Assembly (NCBI GenBank): GCA_002412765.1
Contig: DHVR01000036.1
Span: forward strand, 1 to 39,266
DNA length: 39,266 nt
Direction: 5' to 3'
Source of the DNA: Leptolinea sp. UBA5203
GTDB lineage: Bacteria > Chloroflexota > Anaerolineae > Anaerolineales > Anaerolineaceae
The position numbers were made by a program, and so were the translations under genes. Below the pieces are notes generated by a model. The model saw only the letters and a program-made list of their open reading frames with translations. It had not been told where the DNA came from and made no database searches. The stretch's first letter is position 1. Each line of letters opens with the position of its first letter. Positions 14,455-22,812 of the stretch are shown here, piece after piece.

Positions 14455-16388
14455 TTGTTTTCTATAGTATAAGGCAAAATTGATATTACCGGTTTTGAAT
14501 CAGGGTGGTTAATTTTTAAACGGTAGGTTAAACGGCCAAATTGGACAATATCTCCATGAAATAAGCTGACACCCAGCGTAGAGATAGGTGCGTAGTTAAC
14601 CCAGGTTCCAGCGATTGAACCTTCATCGTAAATGGTATAGGAATCGGGCGACCGATAACGGATGCGGGCATGGATATTACTCACCGATGAATCATCTAAA
14701 TGCAAGTGCACTTTTCTGGCATCTTTTCCCAGCAGCAACTCATCCATGGCAGGCAGAATCAGAGTATCCTGGGGAATTTCTTCCAGCCAATCATCCAGAC
14801 GGACCAAAATAGCGTTTACCTGGTGAGATTCATTCTCGGTTGGGCTGGATTGGGTGGCTTTTTTTCCGGATGTAAATGCTTTGAACAGAGGGGAGACCTG
14901 TTTGATCTGGACTTCCTGGGTGAGAGGATCGCTGATTTTATTTAATGTGGAGAATTTTGGTAAAGGGAGTTTGCCTCTCCCTCGAACTGTATAGAAAGCG
15001 CTTGCCATCAGGAACAGGGTGAGTAATATGGCAGCAGAGATAATCCAGCTCTGATAATCGCTGATCAATTCAAAAAAGGTGCGGTTTCTGGTTTTAACGA
15101 TAATTTTAACCGGAATCTGAATAGTGGAAGCTGAAAAGCCAGCTTCATCCTGAATATCCACTTTCAGCATTACGGTTTGACTTTCCGTATAGGGGCTTAG
15201 GTCCCATTGGAAACGATCAAACGGTTCTTCATTATTGCGGGCTACCTGCAGGCCATTGGCAAAGAGCCGCGTATAAACCAACTTACGCTTGTATTGATCC
15301 GGAAACTCCACAAGAAGTTGGATCTCCACACTTTCCGGCTCCAAAATATCAGGCTCTTTGAGTTTTTCTGAGGGAATAGGCAGGCGGATAATCTCGGAAG
15401 GTGGAGAAAAAAAGATCGGATTTGGTGGCAAGACGTCAAAATGATAGTTTAAAGTATTGCTGTCTTTCCATTCTTCTGCATGCTGGACGCTGATTTTCAA
15501 ATGATGAACACCGGGGGTTTTCATCCGGGATTGATACTGGATCTGATACAACCAGCGCAGTTTTTCAAGCGAATCCGATGGATTGGGCAGAGTTTCCACG
15601 CCGCTGAAGAAAAAGTAGGAGCCGCCGGTAATTTCCGCCAGTTGGCGAAAGGGCATTTCGGCAGTCGTGTTTTTTAAAGTTCCAGCGCCGACCAACCAGA
15701 CATCCACCTGGACGCCCATTTGCCTGGCACGTTCTGCCACACCCGGTAATTGATCGCGAATTTCCTGAGACATCATGGGGGTGATGTATAAAACGGCATA
15801 TTTTTTGGGTATTGAGCCCTGGGAGGCGGAAGCCAGATCAATAGCCAGAGAAAGGCTGACCAGATTGGGCTGTGAGAGTTCAAAGATCGGCTGGTAGTCT
15901 TGAAAGATTTCACTCCAGCCTGGAATTCCCGGGGTATTGGCAGCTAGCACGCCGGTGTTTGTTGTTAGGCCATAATCGTTCGGCGAATCAACCGCCTGAA
16001 TTTGCAGCCAGTCTAGCAGGTGGGTTCGAATCCTCTCAAAGCGATAAACGCCGCCGGCGAGATCCTTCAGCCGTGGGCCAGCATTAACCGCCGCAATCCA
16101 ATGAATTCCGGGTTCTATTTTTTCAATGCTTCGGGCGGGCAGGGTGTTCTCATCTTCCACAATGCGGATTTCGTTCTCAGTAAGGCCATCCATGAAATTG
16201 CCTTCCGAATCGTAGGATTGCAAATAGAATGTGACATCAGGAAATTGACTGAGGTCCAGATTACTGATGGATACCATAGGCAAATCAACAGCCTTAACCG
16301 TTGAATACAGGCCAGCCAGGAGGAGAATCGTGAGTCCGAGCAGGGTGCGATATTTTTTGGTTGATGATTTGTCCCGGATAGATTTCAT
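14451..16388 (-). CDS. VWA-like extracytoplasmic protein with cytosolic FHA domain
   Basis: A 645-aa protein. Residues about 14-34 form a signal anchor. A VWFA-like domain (about 70-300) follows, lacking a clear DxSxS metal site: the usual position reads AVNAGPRL. A beta-rich segment (about 330-440) and a membrane span (about 456-475, WIISAAILLTLFLMASAFY) come next. The cytosolic C-terminal part has an FHA domain (about 545-635; LLLGKD, SSVSNIHARI, GTWVNY). It could sense an outside signal through the VWA-like part and recruit a phosphothreonine protein inside. It heads a two-gene operon with the PP2C gene. Confidence 0.8.
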   Translation of the reverse strand: MKSIRDKSSTKKYRTLLGLTILLLAGLYSTVKAVDLPMVSISNLDLSQFPDVTFYLQSYDSEGNFMDGLTENEIRIVEDENTLPARSIEKIEPGIHWIAAVNAGPRLKDLAGGVYRFERIRTHLLDWLQIQAVDSPNDYGLTTNTGVLAANTPGIPGWSEIFQDYQPIFELSQPNLVSLSLAIDLASASQGSIPKKYAVLYITPMMSQEIRDQLPGVAERARQMGVQVDVWLVGAGTLKNTTAEMPFRQLAEITGGSYFFFSGVETLPNPSDSLEKLRWLYQIQYQSRMKTPGVHHLKISVQHAEEWKDSNTLNYHFDVLPPNPIFFSPPSEIIRLPIPSEKLKEPDILEPESVEIQLLVEFPDQYKRKLVYTRLFANGLQVARNNEEPFDRFQWDLSPYTESQTVMLKVDIQDEAGFSASTIQIPVKIIVKTRNRTFFELISDYQSWIISAAILLTLFLMASAFYTVRGRGKLPLPKFSTLNKISDPLTQEVQIKQVSPLFKAFTSGKKATQSSPTENESHQVNAILVRLDDWLEEIPQDTLILPAMDELLLGKDARKVHLHLDDSSVSNIHARIRYRSPDSYTIYDEGSIAGTWVNYAPISTLGVSLFHGDIVQFGRLTYRLKINHPDSKPVISILPYTIENK

Positions 16389-16444
16389 AGACCTATGATT
16401 TGTGCATAATGGCTAAAGGGATACGGTACATAAATCTTCTTTTT

Positions 16445-16450
16445 ATTATA
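16445..16450 (-). promoter_or_regulatory. Candidate -10 box for the FHA-PP2C operon
   Basis: The minus strand has a perfect TATAAT about 57 bp before the FHA-gene start codon. I see no good -35 at 16-18 bp. The position and match are suggestive only. Confidence 0.4.
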
Positions 16451-16490
16451 CATTGTCAGACACACAAGTTTGAAACTCAATCCTTTTTCA

Positions 16491-16519
16491 TGGCGAAAAG
16501 CGAACGGAATCGGTATAAT
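16491..16519 (+). promoter_or_regulatory. Candidate promoter of the NfeD-slipin operon
   Basis: A perfect TATAAT lies at 16514-16519, 41 bp before the NfeD start, with a weak -35 (TGGCGA) 17 bp upstream. It points away from the FHA-gene promoter, giving a divergent promoter region. Confidence 0.55.
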
Positions 16520-16560
16520 GAATTTGGGCTTGTTGTATTTTTAAAAAGGAAGGTAAAAGC

Positions 16561-17184
16561 ATGAATATATTACTAGATCCAAATGTGACCTATTTCCTTC
16601 TCGTTGGGGGTCTGGTATTAGGGGTAATCGCAGTTTTTACCCCCGGAACTGGGTTGGTTGAACTGGGTGCTTTATTTGCCATTTTCCTGGCAGTCTATGG
16701 GTTGGTCAATTTACCGGTCAATTCTTGGGCTATTACCCTGGTGATTTTAGGATTTGTACCTTTCTTTTTCGCTGGCAAAAAACAATATCGAAAATTTCTG
16801 ATACCCCTCTCAAGTGTTTTAGTGATTGTGGGTTCCTTGTTCATTTTCAGAAAAGGACCCGGTCTGGCAGCAGTTAGTATTCCACTAGTTTGCAGCATTG
16901 CCATTACCGCAGTGTGTCTGTTGTGGCTGTTTGCTATAAAAGGTACTGAAGTGTTCCAAAAACCTGCCAGCTTGAATTTGGATGAGTTGATCGGCCGGGA
17001 GGCTCTGGCGGTAACTGATATATCGGATGAGGGCACAATCTTTCTTAGGGGAGAAAATTGGTCAGCCCGCAGCAAAGCAAAGATTCTCAGTGGAACCCAA
17101 TTGCGTGTTATTGCCCGCAAGGGATTAATCATGTTAGTTGAACCTGTAGAAGACTCTGTCGCGAATGTTGATAAAGCTTTATAA
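16561..17184 (+). CDS. NfeD-family membrane protein
   Basis: A 207-aa inner-membrane protein of the short NfeD type. Four or five spans fill the first ~130 residues (FLLVGGLVLGVIAVFTPGTGLVELG, then several more), followed by a soluble C-terminal beta-barrel (OB-fold, about 140-207, with GREALAVTDIS...GENWSARS). NfeD proteins pair with slipin/SPFH proteins and are thought to organise membrane domains and quality control. The gene precedes a slipin gene by 24 bp, the expected partner. The start follows AAGGAAGG. It lacks the N-terminal ClpP-like protease part found in long NfeD proteins. Confidence 0.85.
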   Translation: MNILLDPNVTYFLLVGGLVLGVIAVFTPGTGLVELGALFAIFLAVYGLVNLPVNSWAITLVILGFVPFFFAGKKQYRKFLIPLSSVLVIVGSLFIFRKGPGLAAVSIPLVCSIAITAVCLLWLFAIKGTEVFQKPASLNLDELIGREALAVTDISDEGTIFLRGENWSARSKAKILSGTQLRVIARKGLIMLVEPVEDSVANVDKAL

Positions 17185-17208
17185 ATTTTTTCGGGAGGAA
17201 AAATTGCC

Positions 17209-18108
17209 ATGGATAATATCTTTACCATAACCAATTGTATTGTTGGTTTGCTTGTCCTGATGGGTTTGACGTTTATCGTCAATGCCATACGGATCGTACC
17301 AGAATATCGGCGTCTGGTCATCTTCAGACTGGGGCGTTGTATTGGTGCCAAAGGACCAGGGGTTATCTTCTTAATTCCTGTACTGGATAAGGCAGTCAAT
17401 GTAGATCTGCGTGAATTAGTGCGGGAAATTCCGACTCAAACAGCCATTACCCTGGATAACGCACCTATCAGTATTGACTTCCTATGGTATTTCAAGTTAT
17501 TTGATCCAGTGCAAAGCGTTCTGGCGGTAGGTGATTTTGAATTAGCTGCCCAAGGTATTGCCACCACTACCCTGCGTTCCGTGATTGGGGGTATCTTGTT
17601 GGATGATGTGCTTTCCCAACGTGAGCAGATCAACAATTCCCTGCGCGTGCGTCTGGATGAAGTTACCGAACGTTGGGGTGTAAAAGTCACTAACGTAGAA
17701 ATTCGTGAAATTACCCCCCCGCGAGATGTGCAGGATTCTATGAATCGGCAGTTGACCGCAGAACGGGAACGGCGGGCCATGGTTACACAATCCACCGGCC
17801 GCCGGGAAGCCGAGATCAATGTGGCTCAAGGTGAAAAACAGGCTGCCATTTTGAAAGCAGAAGGATCAAAGGAAGCCGCCATCCGGGTTGCAGAAGGCCA
17901 ACGGCAAGCACAGTTGTTGATGGCAGAAGGCTATGCCGATGCTCTGGATAAAATCTTCAGTGTTGCAAGCAAGGTGGATAAACAAACCATGACTTTGCAG
18001 TATTTTGAAACCTTGAAGAAGATGGGGGAAGGTGCCTCAAGTAAATTCATCTTCCCAATGGAATTTACTAGTATGCTGAATGACTTCGTGGAAAAAAGCA
18101 AGAAATAA
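17209..18108 (+). CDS. SPFH/band 7 slipin (stomatin-like protein)
   Basis: A 299-aa membrane-associated scaffold protein that probably oligomerises and organises lipid domains with NfeD. One N-terminal hydrophobic span (about 6-27) precedes the SPFH domain (about 30-190), with YRRLVIFRLGRCIGAKGPGV as the family opening. A long alanine/glutamate-rich helix (about 185-255; EKQAAILKAEGSKEAAIRVAEG) should form the coiled coil. The gene has GGGAGG upstream and follows NfeD by 24 bp. A GC-rich terminator closes the pair. Confidence 0.92.
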   Translation: MDNIFTITNCIVGLLVLMGLTFIVNAIRIVPEYRRLVIFRLGRCIGAKGPGVIFLIPVLDKAVNVDLRELVREIPTQTAITLDNAPISIDFLWYFKLFDPVQSVLAVGDFELAAQGIATTTLRSVIGGILLDDVLSQREQINNSLRVRLDEVTERWGVKVTNVEIREITPPRDVQDSMNRQLTAERERRAMVTQSTGRREAEINVAQGEKQAAILKAEGSKEAAIRVAEGQRQAQLLMAEGYADALDKIFSVASKVDKQTMTLQYFETLKKMGEGASSKFIFPMEFTSMLNDFVEKSKK

Positions 18109-18132
18109 CCTACATATACTATCAATGAATCT

Positions 18133-18158
18133 GGCCGGCAGGATTGAATCTGCCGGCC
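18133..18158 (+). terminator. Hairpin terminator of the NfeD-slipin operon
   Basis: A perfect 9-bp stem, GGCCGGCAG/CTGCCGGCC, with an 8-nt loop, 24 bp after the slipin stop. It is followed by GAATTTGTT, so the T tract is short but present. Confidence 0.7.
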
Positions 18159-18225
18159 GAATTTGTTAATATGATACTATACGTGGATCACTGGATGGAT
18201 TTGTCAAGCCCGAGGACAGGCAATA

Positions 18226-18690
18226 ATGGAAAACGAAATCCAAATTCAGATTATCCCGGCAGGTGAAGAAGATTTTTCGTACCTGCACGCCCTGGCGGCT
18301 TCCAGTATGGGACCGGAATGGACCTGGCTGAATTCGCTCGGTATGTTGACCTTGCCAAAAATTTTACGATTTAAGGCCGTCATTGCGGATTCCCGTCAGT
18401 TGGTTGGTTTTATTGCCAGTGAATTTCCCAACTCAGAATCGGTAGCCTGGATTCTGGCTTTGGGTGTGGATGCCGAGTACCGGCGCCTAGGCATTGCCCA
18501 ACGACTATTGGCCGTGTGCGAAGTCACCAGTCAAGCTATTCGATATCGGTTGTGCGTACGCCGTTCCAATGAGAATGCCCAACGGCTTTACCAGCAGGTT
18601 GGGTATCAACAGGTCGGGGTCTGGGCTAATTATTATTTAAATGAAGATGCATTTGTTTTTGAAAAGAAATCAGAGAGTGTTGAGAAATAA
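18226..18690 (+). CDS. GNAT-family N-acetyltransferase
   Basis: A 154-aa acetyl-CoA-dependent acetyltransferase. The acetyl-CoA-binding motif A is visible as ALGVDAEYRRLGIAQRLL (about 81-98, R-R-x-G-I/x-A). It is followed by RLCVRRSNENAQRLYQQVGYQQVG, the motif B region typical of RimI-like proteins. The substrate (a ribosomal protein, another protein N-terminus or a small molecule) cannot be told. Start context is a modest GGACAGG. It lies alone between two terminators and is followed by the promoter of the SWIM-gene leader. Confidence 0.88.
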   Translation: MENEIQIQIIPAGEEDFSYLHALAASSMGPEWTWLNSLGMLTLPKILRFKAVIADSRQLVGFIASEFPNSESVAWILALGVDAEYRRLGIAQRLLAVCEVTSQAIRYRLCVRRSNENAQRLYQQVGYQQVGVWANYYLNEDAFVFEKKSESVEK

Positions 18691-18800
18691 TGAAAATCAG
18701 ACCCTATAAAAATATAAATTTTGACACAAAAACTGTTGCAGGAATATTCCTTGTTTTGAAATCATAGGGGTCATTCTCAGTACACTATCAAAACCGTTAG

Positions 18801-18827
18801 TTGACTTTAAGAAGAAATCTGTATAAT
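18801..18827 (+). promoter_or_regulatory. Promoter of the leader RNA / SWIM gene
   Basis: -35 TTGACT (18801-18806), a 15-bp spacer and a perfect -10 TATAAT (18822-18827). The predicted start is near 18834. The spacer is two bases shorter than optimal. The first feature downstream is a strong intrinsic terminator, not a gene. Confidence 0.7.
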
Positions 18828-18833
18828 ATAAGA

Positions 18834-18920
18834 GTACAGATGAGGCAACCCCGTTATGATTGGATTCGAAGTCTAACCCAAATAGGTAATCAGGGCACGT
18901 GAAGTTCACGTGCCTTTTTT
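18834..18920 (+). ncRNA. Structured leader or small RNA ending in an intrinsic terminator
   Basis: The ~87-nt RNA folds, by eye, into a three-way junction. The closing stem is TGATT (18857-18861) with AATCA (18888-18892). Inside are a hairpin GGATT-cga-AGTCT (18862-18874, two G-U) and a small stem ACC/GGT (18876-18887). CCC at about 18849-18853 can pair with GGG at 18893-18895. The RNA ends in the terminator GGCACGTG-aagtt-CACGTGCC plus six T (18894-18920). The outer CCC/GGG pairing overlaps the terminator base, so the two could compete. It is either a riboswitch-like attenuator for the SWIM gene 36 bp later or an independent small RNA. I match it to no known class. Confidence 0.55.
18894..18920 (+). 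terminator. Intrinsic terminator inside the SWIM-gene leader
   Basis: A perfect 8-bp stem, GGCACGTG/CACGTGCC, with a 5-nt loop followed by six T residues. It lies between the promoter at 18801-18827 and the gene start at 18957, so it would attenuate the gene unless bypassed. Confidence 0.88.
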
Positions 18921-18956
18921 CATACAATCTACGAACCTTCGAAAGGAGATTTCAAA

Positions 18957-19202
18957 ATGGATTCTGGAATGATTGGCAAACTGGAAAAAGCGAAACGATA
19001 TGCTCAAGAACGGGAACGTTTTTCGTTTCAGTCGTTTAGCGTAACAATGAAAGGGGCGAATAACCCACATACGGTATCGTATGATCAGGGTGAATGGCAA
19101 TGTGATTGTGACTTTTTTCAGTCGCGCGGCAGGTGCAGCCATACCATGGCGCTTGAATACCTTTTGGAAGGCATGCTAAAAGAAGCCTTTGTTGAAGTTT
19201 AG
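18957..19202 (+). CDS. Small SWIM zinc-finger protein
   Basis: An 81-aa protein made almost entirely of one SWIM zinc finger. The metal-binding pattern CxCx(n)CxH is seen as CDCDFFQSRGRCSH (about 49-62). SWIM domains bind DNA or proteins and are usually parts of larger proteins (Swi2/Snf2 helicases, transposases); here the domain stands alone after a basic, helical N-terminus. The ribosome-binding site AAAGGAGA is strong. A terminator follows directly, so the unit is monocistronic. A leader RNA with an intrinsic terminator precedes it, which suggests control by attenuation. Confidence 0.85.
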   Translation: MDSGMIGKLEKAKRYAQERERFSFQSFSVTMKGANNPHTVSYDQGEWQCDCDFFQSRGRCSHTMALEYLLEGMLKEAFVEV

Positions 19203-19228
19203 CCTGGATCGATGACCTGTTCATGAAA

Positions 19229-19259
19229 AGACCTGCCGATCACCAGCAGGTCTTTTTTT
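19229..19259 (+). terminator. Rho-independent terminator after the SWIM gene
   Basis: Stem AGACCTGC/GCAGGTCT with a 9-nt loop and a run of seven T residues. A-rich sequence on the 5' side may let it work for the opposing response-regulator transcript too. Confidence 0.9.
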
Positions 19260-19276
19260 ACATTTTTGGGGGGGAG

Positions 19277-19942
19277 CTATTCGCTCAAACCGGCACGTAC
19301 GGCAAATAAAGCTGCCTGCGTACGGTCATTCACGTTCAGTTTGTTGAATATTGTGCTCATGTAATTCTTTACCGTTCCATCTGACAAAAATAAGGTATGG
19401 GAAATTTCAGCATTACTGTAGCCGCGGGCCAGGAGGTGCAAAATTTCCCGCTCCCGTTCGCTTAATTCACTCAACAATTTTTGATCCGGAATGGAGGGGT
19501 TGGGTTGGTGGGCGATGGCGTTGAGTACTTTGGGTGCAACCTGGGGGTCAATGTGACTGCGTCCTTTGGCAGTATCTAAAATGGCGGCAACTAATTTTTC
19601 CTTGGGTGTGTCTTTCAAGAGATACCCAGCAGCGCCGTTACGAATGGCATCAATCACCCATTCGTCCGTGTCATAGGTGGTTAAGACTAGCACATGCACC
19701 AGAGGAAATTTCTCGGTGATGATTTTAGTGGCTTGAATACCGTTCATCACCGGCATTTTTAAATCCATGAGAATAATGTCGGGGTTGACGGTTGGAATTT
19801 GCTCAATCACTTCCACGCCATTATGAGCGGTTCCGATGACATGGATGCCGGGGACGTTGGCTAAAATGGCGCGCAGCCCTTCACAGACAATGGCTTGATC
19901 ATCGCAGATCAACAATCGCAGGTCGGTATCCAGCGCAGTCAT
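19277..19942 (-). CDS. NarL/LuxR-family response regulator
   Basis: A 221-aa two-component regulator. The receiver domain (about 8-125) has acidic residues D14/D15, the phospho-acceptor D60 (IILMDLKMP) and a conserved Lys in LLKDTPKE. The LuxR-type helix-turn-helix (about 155-215) is LSEREREILHLLARGYSNAEISHTLF. The gene overlaps the kinase gene by 4 nt, so they are co-translated. The palindrome at 21257-21279 in the divergent promoter region is a plausible target, which would place the MacAB-like efflux operon under its control (inference from neighbourhood). Confidence 0.93.
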   Translation of the reverse strand: MTALDTDLRLLICDDQAIVCEGLRAILANVPGIHVIGTAHNGVEVIEQIPTVNPDIILMDLKMPVMNGIQATKIITEKFPLVHVLVLTTYDTDEWVIDAIRNGAAGYLLKDTPKEKLVAAILDTAKGRSHIDPQVAPKVLNAIAHQPNPSIPDQKLLSELSEREREILHLLARGYSNAEISHTLFLSDGTVKNYMSTIFNKLNVNDRTQAALFAVRAGLSE

Positions 19943-21192
19943 AGGCTTTCTCCATAGGTCAGGTTAATGGTAGTACCCGCACCGGGTCGGCTATCCAGCA
20001 TTAATTGTCCCTGGATCATTTCCACCCGTTCCTGCATACCCTGTAAACCGTATTTTTGAGTTAAATCCACCCGATTGGGATCAAATCCAACGCCGTCATC
20101 CTCAATGCACAGCCATAAACAGGAGTTTTCATTGGTCAACGTGACATTGATGTGTTGAGCCTGGGCATGGATGACGATGTTGCTTAAGGCTTCCTGGGCG
20201 ACGCGATAAAAACATTGCTGTACTTCAACGGGACAATCCCGGATTTGATCTGTGATGTGAACATCGGTCTGCAATCCGGAGCGATTGGTTATCGATTCCA
20301 CCAGATTGGTGATGGCCAGCCCCAAGCCGAGATCTTCCAAAGGGGATGCCCGTAAAGCTTGCAGGGAACGCCGGGTTTCGGTGAGCCCTTCGCGTACGGC
20401 TTGCAAGGATTGCCCCAAGAGTCGTTCGGCTTGATCGGCATCCGTGTGCAGCATGGCGCGTACGCCTTCCAATTCCACGGCCACACCACTCATGGTATGC
20501 GCCAGAACATCGTGCAGCTCACGAGCCATACGATTGCGCTCCCGACTGGTGGAGAGCTGCTCCATCGTAGCGGCATATTGTGTCAGGCGGATATTCGCCT
20601 GGCTCAAGTGTGCATGTTGTTCCCGCTGTACCTTCATTAAATTGACAATCATATACCCAACCAGCAGGAACATTACCGTACGGATGAAGGACATCCCAAT
20701 GATGGGGGTTAATAATTGAGTATGAAACAACTTGTAACCCACAAAAACCAGAAAATTATCAGCAAAGAAGGTAACCAGACTGTACGCTGTGACCGCATGC
20801 ATGGAATATTGCCAGCTAACCAATACCAACGGTATATACATCACCAAGATGGGCAGGATTAGATATAAAAATGCAGATCGATCCGGTGTGTGTGTGGTGT
20901 AATAATTAAAAGAAAGCTGTAATTGAATCATTGGTCCAAGAGTGGCCCAGAAAATCCCGATCGGAAAATAGGTTTGTTTAAACCAACGCTCAATCCGGGG
21001 GATGGAAAGATAGATGAAAAGCAGGATTGCATCCAGAAGGGCAATGGCTAGCAACGAAAAATCGGCGGATTGTTTCCAACCGTTAGTGATCAGAAAAACC
21101 AGCAGAGCAAAAATTACCAACGTTACACGGACACTGGTAAACATCCGGAATGTTCGTAAGATTCCCTGTTCCAAAACGAATTTCTTGTTCAT
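19939..21192 (-). CDS. NarL-type sensor histidine kinase with membrane sensor
   Basis: A 417-aa kinase. About six hydrophobic spans fill residues 20-185, with little extracytoplasmic sequence, as in intramembrane-sensing kinases of the DesK/LiaS style. A coiled linker (190-215) leads to the HisKA_3 domain, with phospho-acceptor H227 in MARELHDVLAHTMSGV. The HATPase domain (about 310-415) has EDDGVGFD and YGLQGMQERVEM. Kinases of this group beside MacAB-like pumps often respond to membrane-active compounds; that is family knowledge applied to this locus. It is the upstream gene of the kinase-regulator pair. Confidence 0.92.
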   Translation of the reverse strand: MNKKFVLEQGILRTFRMFTSVRVTLVIFALLVFLITNGWKQSADFSLLAIALLDAILLFIYLSIPRIERWFKQTYFPIGIFWATLGPMIQLQLSFNYYTTHTPDRSAFLYLILPILVMYIPLVLVSWQYSMHAVTAYSLVTFFADNFLVFVGYKLFHTQLLTPIIGMSFIRTVMFLLVGYMIVNLMKVQREQHAHLSQANIRLTQYAATMEQLSTSRERNRMARELHDVLAHTMSGVAVELEGVRAMLHTDADQAERLLGQSLQAVREGLTETRRSLQALRASPLEDLGLGLAITNLVESITNRSGLQTDVHITDQIRDCPVEVQQCFYRVAQEALSNIVIHAQAQHINVTLTNENSCLWLCIEDDGVGFDPNRVDLTQKYGLQGMQERVEMIQGQLMLDSRPGAGTTINLTYGESL

Positions 21193-21256
21193 TTTTTCAT
21201 CATAACACGAAGCCTAAATCACCTTCAATGAAAATGGACATCAAATGAAATGATCT

Positions 21257-21279
21257 GGGTCATCAATCGCTGATGACCC
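21257..21279. promoter_or_regulatory. Inverted-repeat operator in the divergent TCS/efflux promoter region
   Basis: Arms GGGTCATCA and TGATGACCC with a 5-bp spacer. Related half-sites follow: GAGTCAT (21280-21286) and AGTGACCC (about 21295-21302). It lies midway between the kinase start (21192) and the adaptor start (21379). Likely the binding site of the neighbouring NarL-type regulator. Confidence 0.6.
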
Positions 21280-21327
21280 GAGTCATATGGGACGAGTGAC
21301 CCTGGAGACTATAGCGTTTATCCGTCT

Positions 21328-21356
21328 TTGACTATCCTTAGACTGGTTGAATTATT
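21328..21356 (+). promoter_or_regulatory. Candidate promoter of the MacAB-like operon
   Basis: -35 TTGACT (21328-21333), a 17-bp spacer and a poor -10 (ATTATT, 21351-21356). A poor -10 downstream of operator half-sites fits an activator-dependent promoter. Confidence 0.45.
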
Positions 21357-21378
21357 TAACGTTTAAGGAGTTTTGAAG

Positions 21379-22812
21379 ATGAAGTTGAAATTGAATAAGA
21401 AAACTATTCTCATTGTGGGAATTGCTGCAGCGGTATTGATTATTCTTTTTGTCGTGGTTCCTTTGTTATCAAAAAACAAATCAGGGGCCGAATCCTCAAT
21501 CTACCAAACTGAGCCCGCCGGATATGGGGATATCAGTGTAGCCATTGGAGCGACAGGCACCGTGCGTGCGAATCAGACTGCCAGTTTGGTCTGGCAAACC
21601 AGCGGTAAAGTGGAGACCATCTATGTTAACAAAGGCCAGGTTGTTGAAGAAGATACCGTCCTCGCGGACCTTGCATCTACCTCGCTGGCTCAAAATATCA
21701 TTTTAGCCCAGGTGGATCTGTTCAACGCAGAAGAAGCCCTGGATAAAGCCATTAATAATAGTGAAGAACGTGCCAATGCACACCTGGCGCTAATTCAGGC
21801 GGAACAGGCGCTGGAAGATGCGGAAGATGCGGCTCAGAGTAAATTGTTTCAACGAGCCAGCCAGGAAACGATCGATATTGCCAGGGCCAATTTAATTAAT
21901 GCCAATGAAGCCTTGGATGAAGCAGAGAATATTTTTGAACGTACCAAGGGTTCCGGAGAAGAAAGTGTCGTCTATGCGGCTGGCTTAAGCCAATATGCCA
22001 AAGCCCGCCAGGAACAGACCCGGGCTGTTTATAACTTGCGTTATGTGCAGGACCTTCCGGATGCCCTGGCAGTGCAAGAAGTCAATGCCAAATTGGATCA
22101 GGCCAAAGCCAAATATCTGACAGCCAAGGAAGCATGGGAAAAAGTGAAAGACGGTCCGAATGATAATGATGTCCTGGCTGCTCAGGCAAAAGTCGATTCA
22201 GCGCAGGCTGCCCTGGACTTTGCCCTGCTTAAGGCTCCCTTTGCTGGTACGGTGACTTTAATTGAGAATAAATCCGGAGATCTGGTTTCTGCCGGGAATA
22301 AAGCCTTCCAGTTGGATGATCTTTCCCACATGCTGGTGGATGTGGATGTTTCAGAAGTGGATATCAACCAAGTAAACCTGGGACAACCGGTCCTTATGAC
22401 ATTTGATGCTATCCCCGACCAGGAATTTCAAGGGGTAGTCTCGGATATTGCTTTGTTTGGTACCAACACCAGTGGTTCGGTTTATTTTTCAGTGACCGTT
22501 GAAGTTCAAGAGGCTACTCCTGAGATCAAACCGGGTATGACGGCAGCGGTGAACATCGTTGTCAATGAAATGGAGAATGTTCTATTGGTTCCCAGCCGGG
22601 CGGTTCGTACCGCAAATGGCAATCGGATCGTGTATGTCCTTAATGGTGGAAATCCCATTCCTGTGGAAATCACTCTTGGGTCATCGGCTAATAATTATAG
22701 CCAGATATTATCCGGCGAGGTAAAAGAAGGTGATGCGATTATCCTCAATCCGCCGGCAACTATGCCCAACATGAATCCTGGGGCTCCAAATCCCTCAAGG
22801 GGGATGCCGTGA
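21379..22812 (+). CDS. Efflux periplasmic adaptor subunit (MacA/HlyD family)
   Basis: The 477-aa membrane-fusion protein links an ABC permease to the outside. An N-terminal membrane anchor (about 9-29) is followed by a biotinyl-lipoyl-like half-motif (GATGTVRANQTASLVWQTSG). A long alpha-helical hairpin with many A, E and Q residues (about 105-275) follows, then the second lipoyl half (LLKAPFAGTVTLIENKSGD) and beta-barrel domains. The ATG at 21379 is chosen because AAGGAG lies 8 nt upstream; a TTG two codons earlier is less likely. The stop overlaps the ATPase start. The C-terminus is rich in Pro, Asn and Met. Confidence 0.9.
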   Translation: MKLKLNKKTILIVGIAAAVLIILFVVVPLLSKNKSGAESSIYQTEPAGYGDISVAIGATGTVRANQTASLVWQTSGKVETIYVNKGQVVEEDTVLADLASTSLAQNIILAQVDLFNAEEALDKAINNSEERANAHLALIQAEQALEDAEDAAQSKLFQRASQETIDIARANLINANEALDEAENIFERTKGSGEESVVYAAGLSQYAKARQEQTRAVYNLRYVQDLPDALAVQEVNAKLDQAKAKYLTAKEAWEKVKDGPNDNDVLAAQAKVDSAQAALDFALLKAPFAGTVTLIENKSGDLVSAGNKAFQLDDLSHMLVDVDVSEVDINQVNLGQPVLMTFDAIPDQEFQGVVSDIALFGTNTSGSVYFSVTVEVQEATPEIKPGMTAAVNIVVNEMENVLLVPSRAVRTANGNRIVYVLNGGNPIPVEITLGSSANNYSQILSGEVKEGDAIILNPPATMPNMNPGAPNPSRGMP

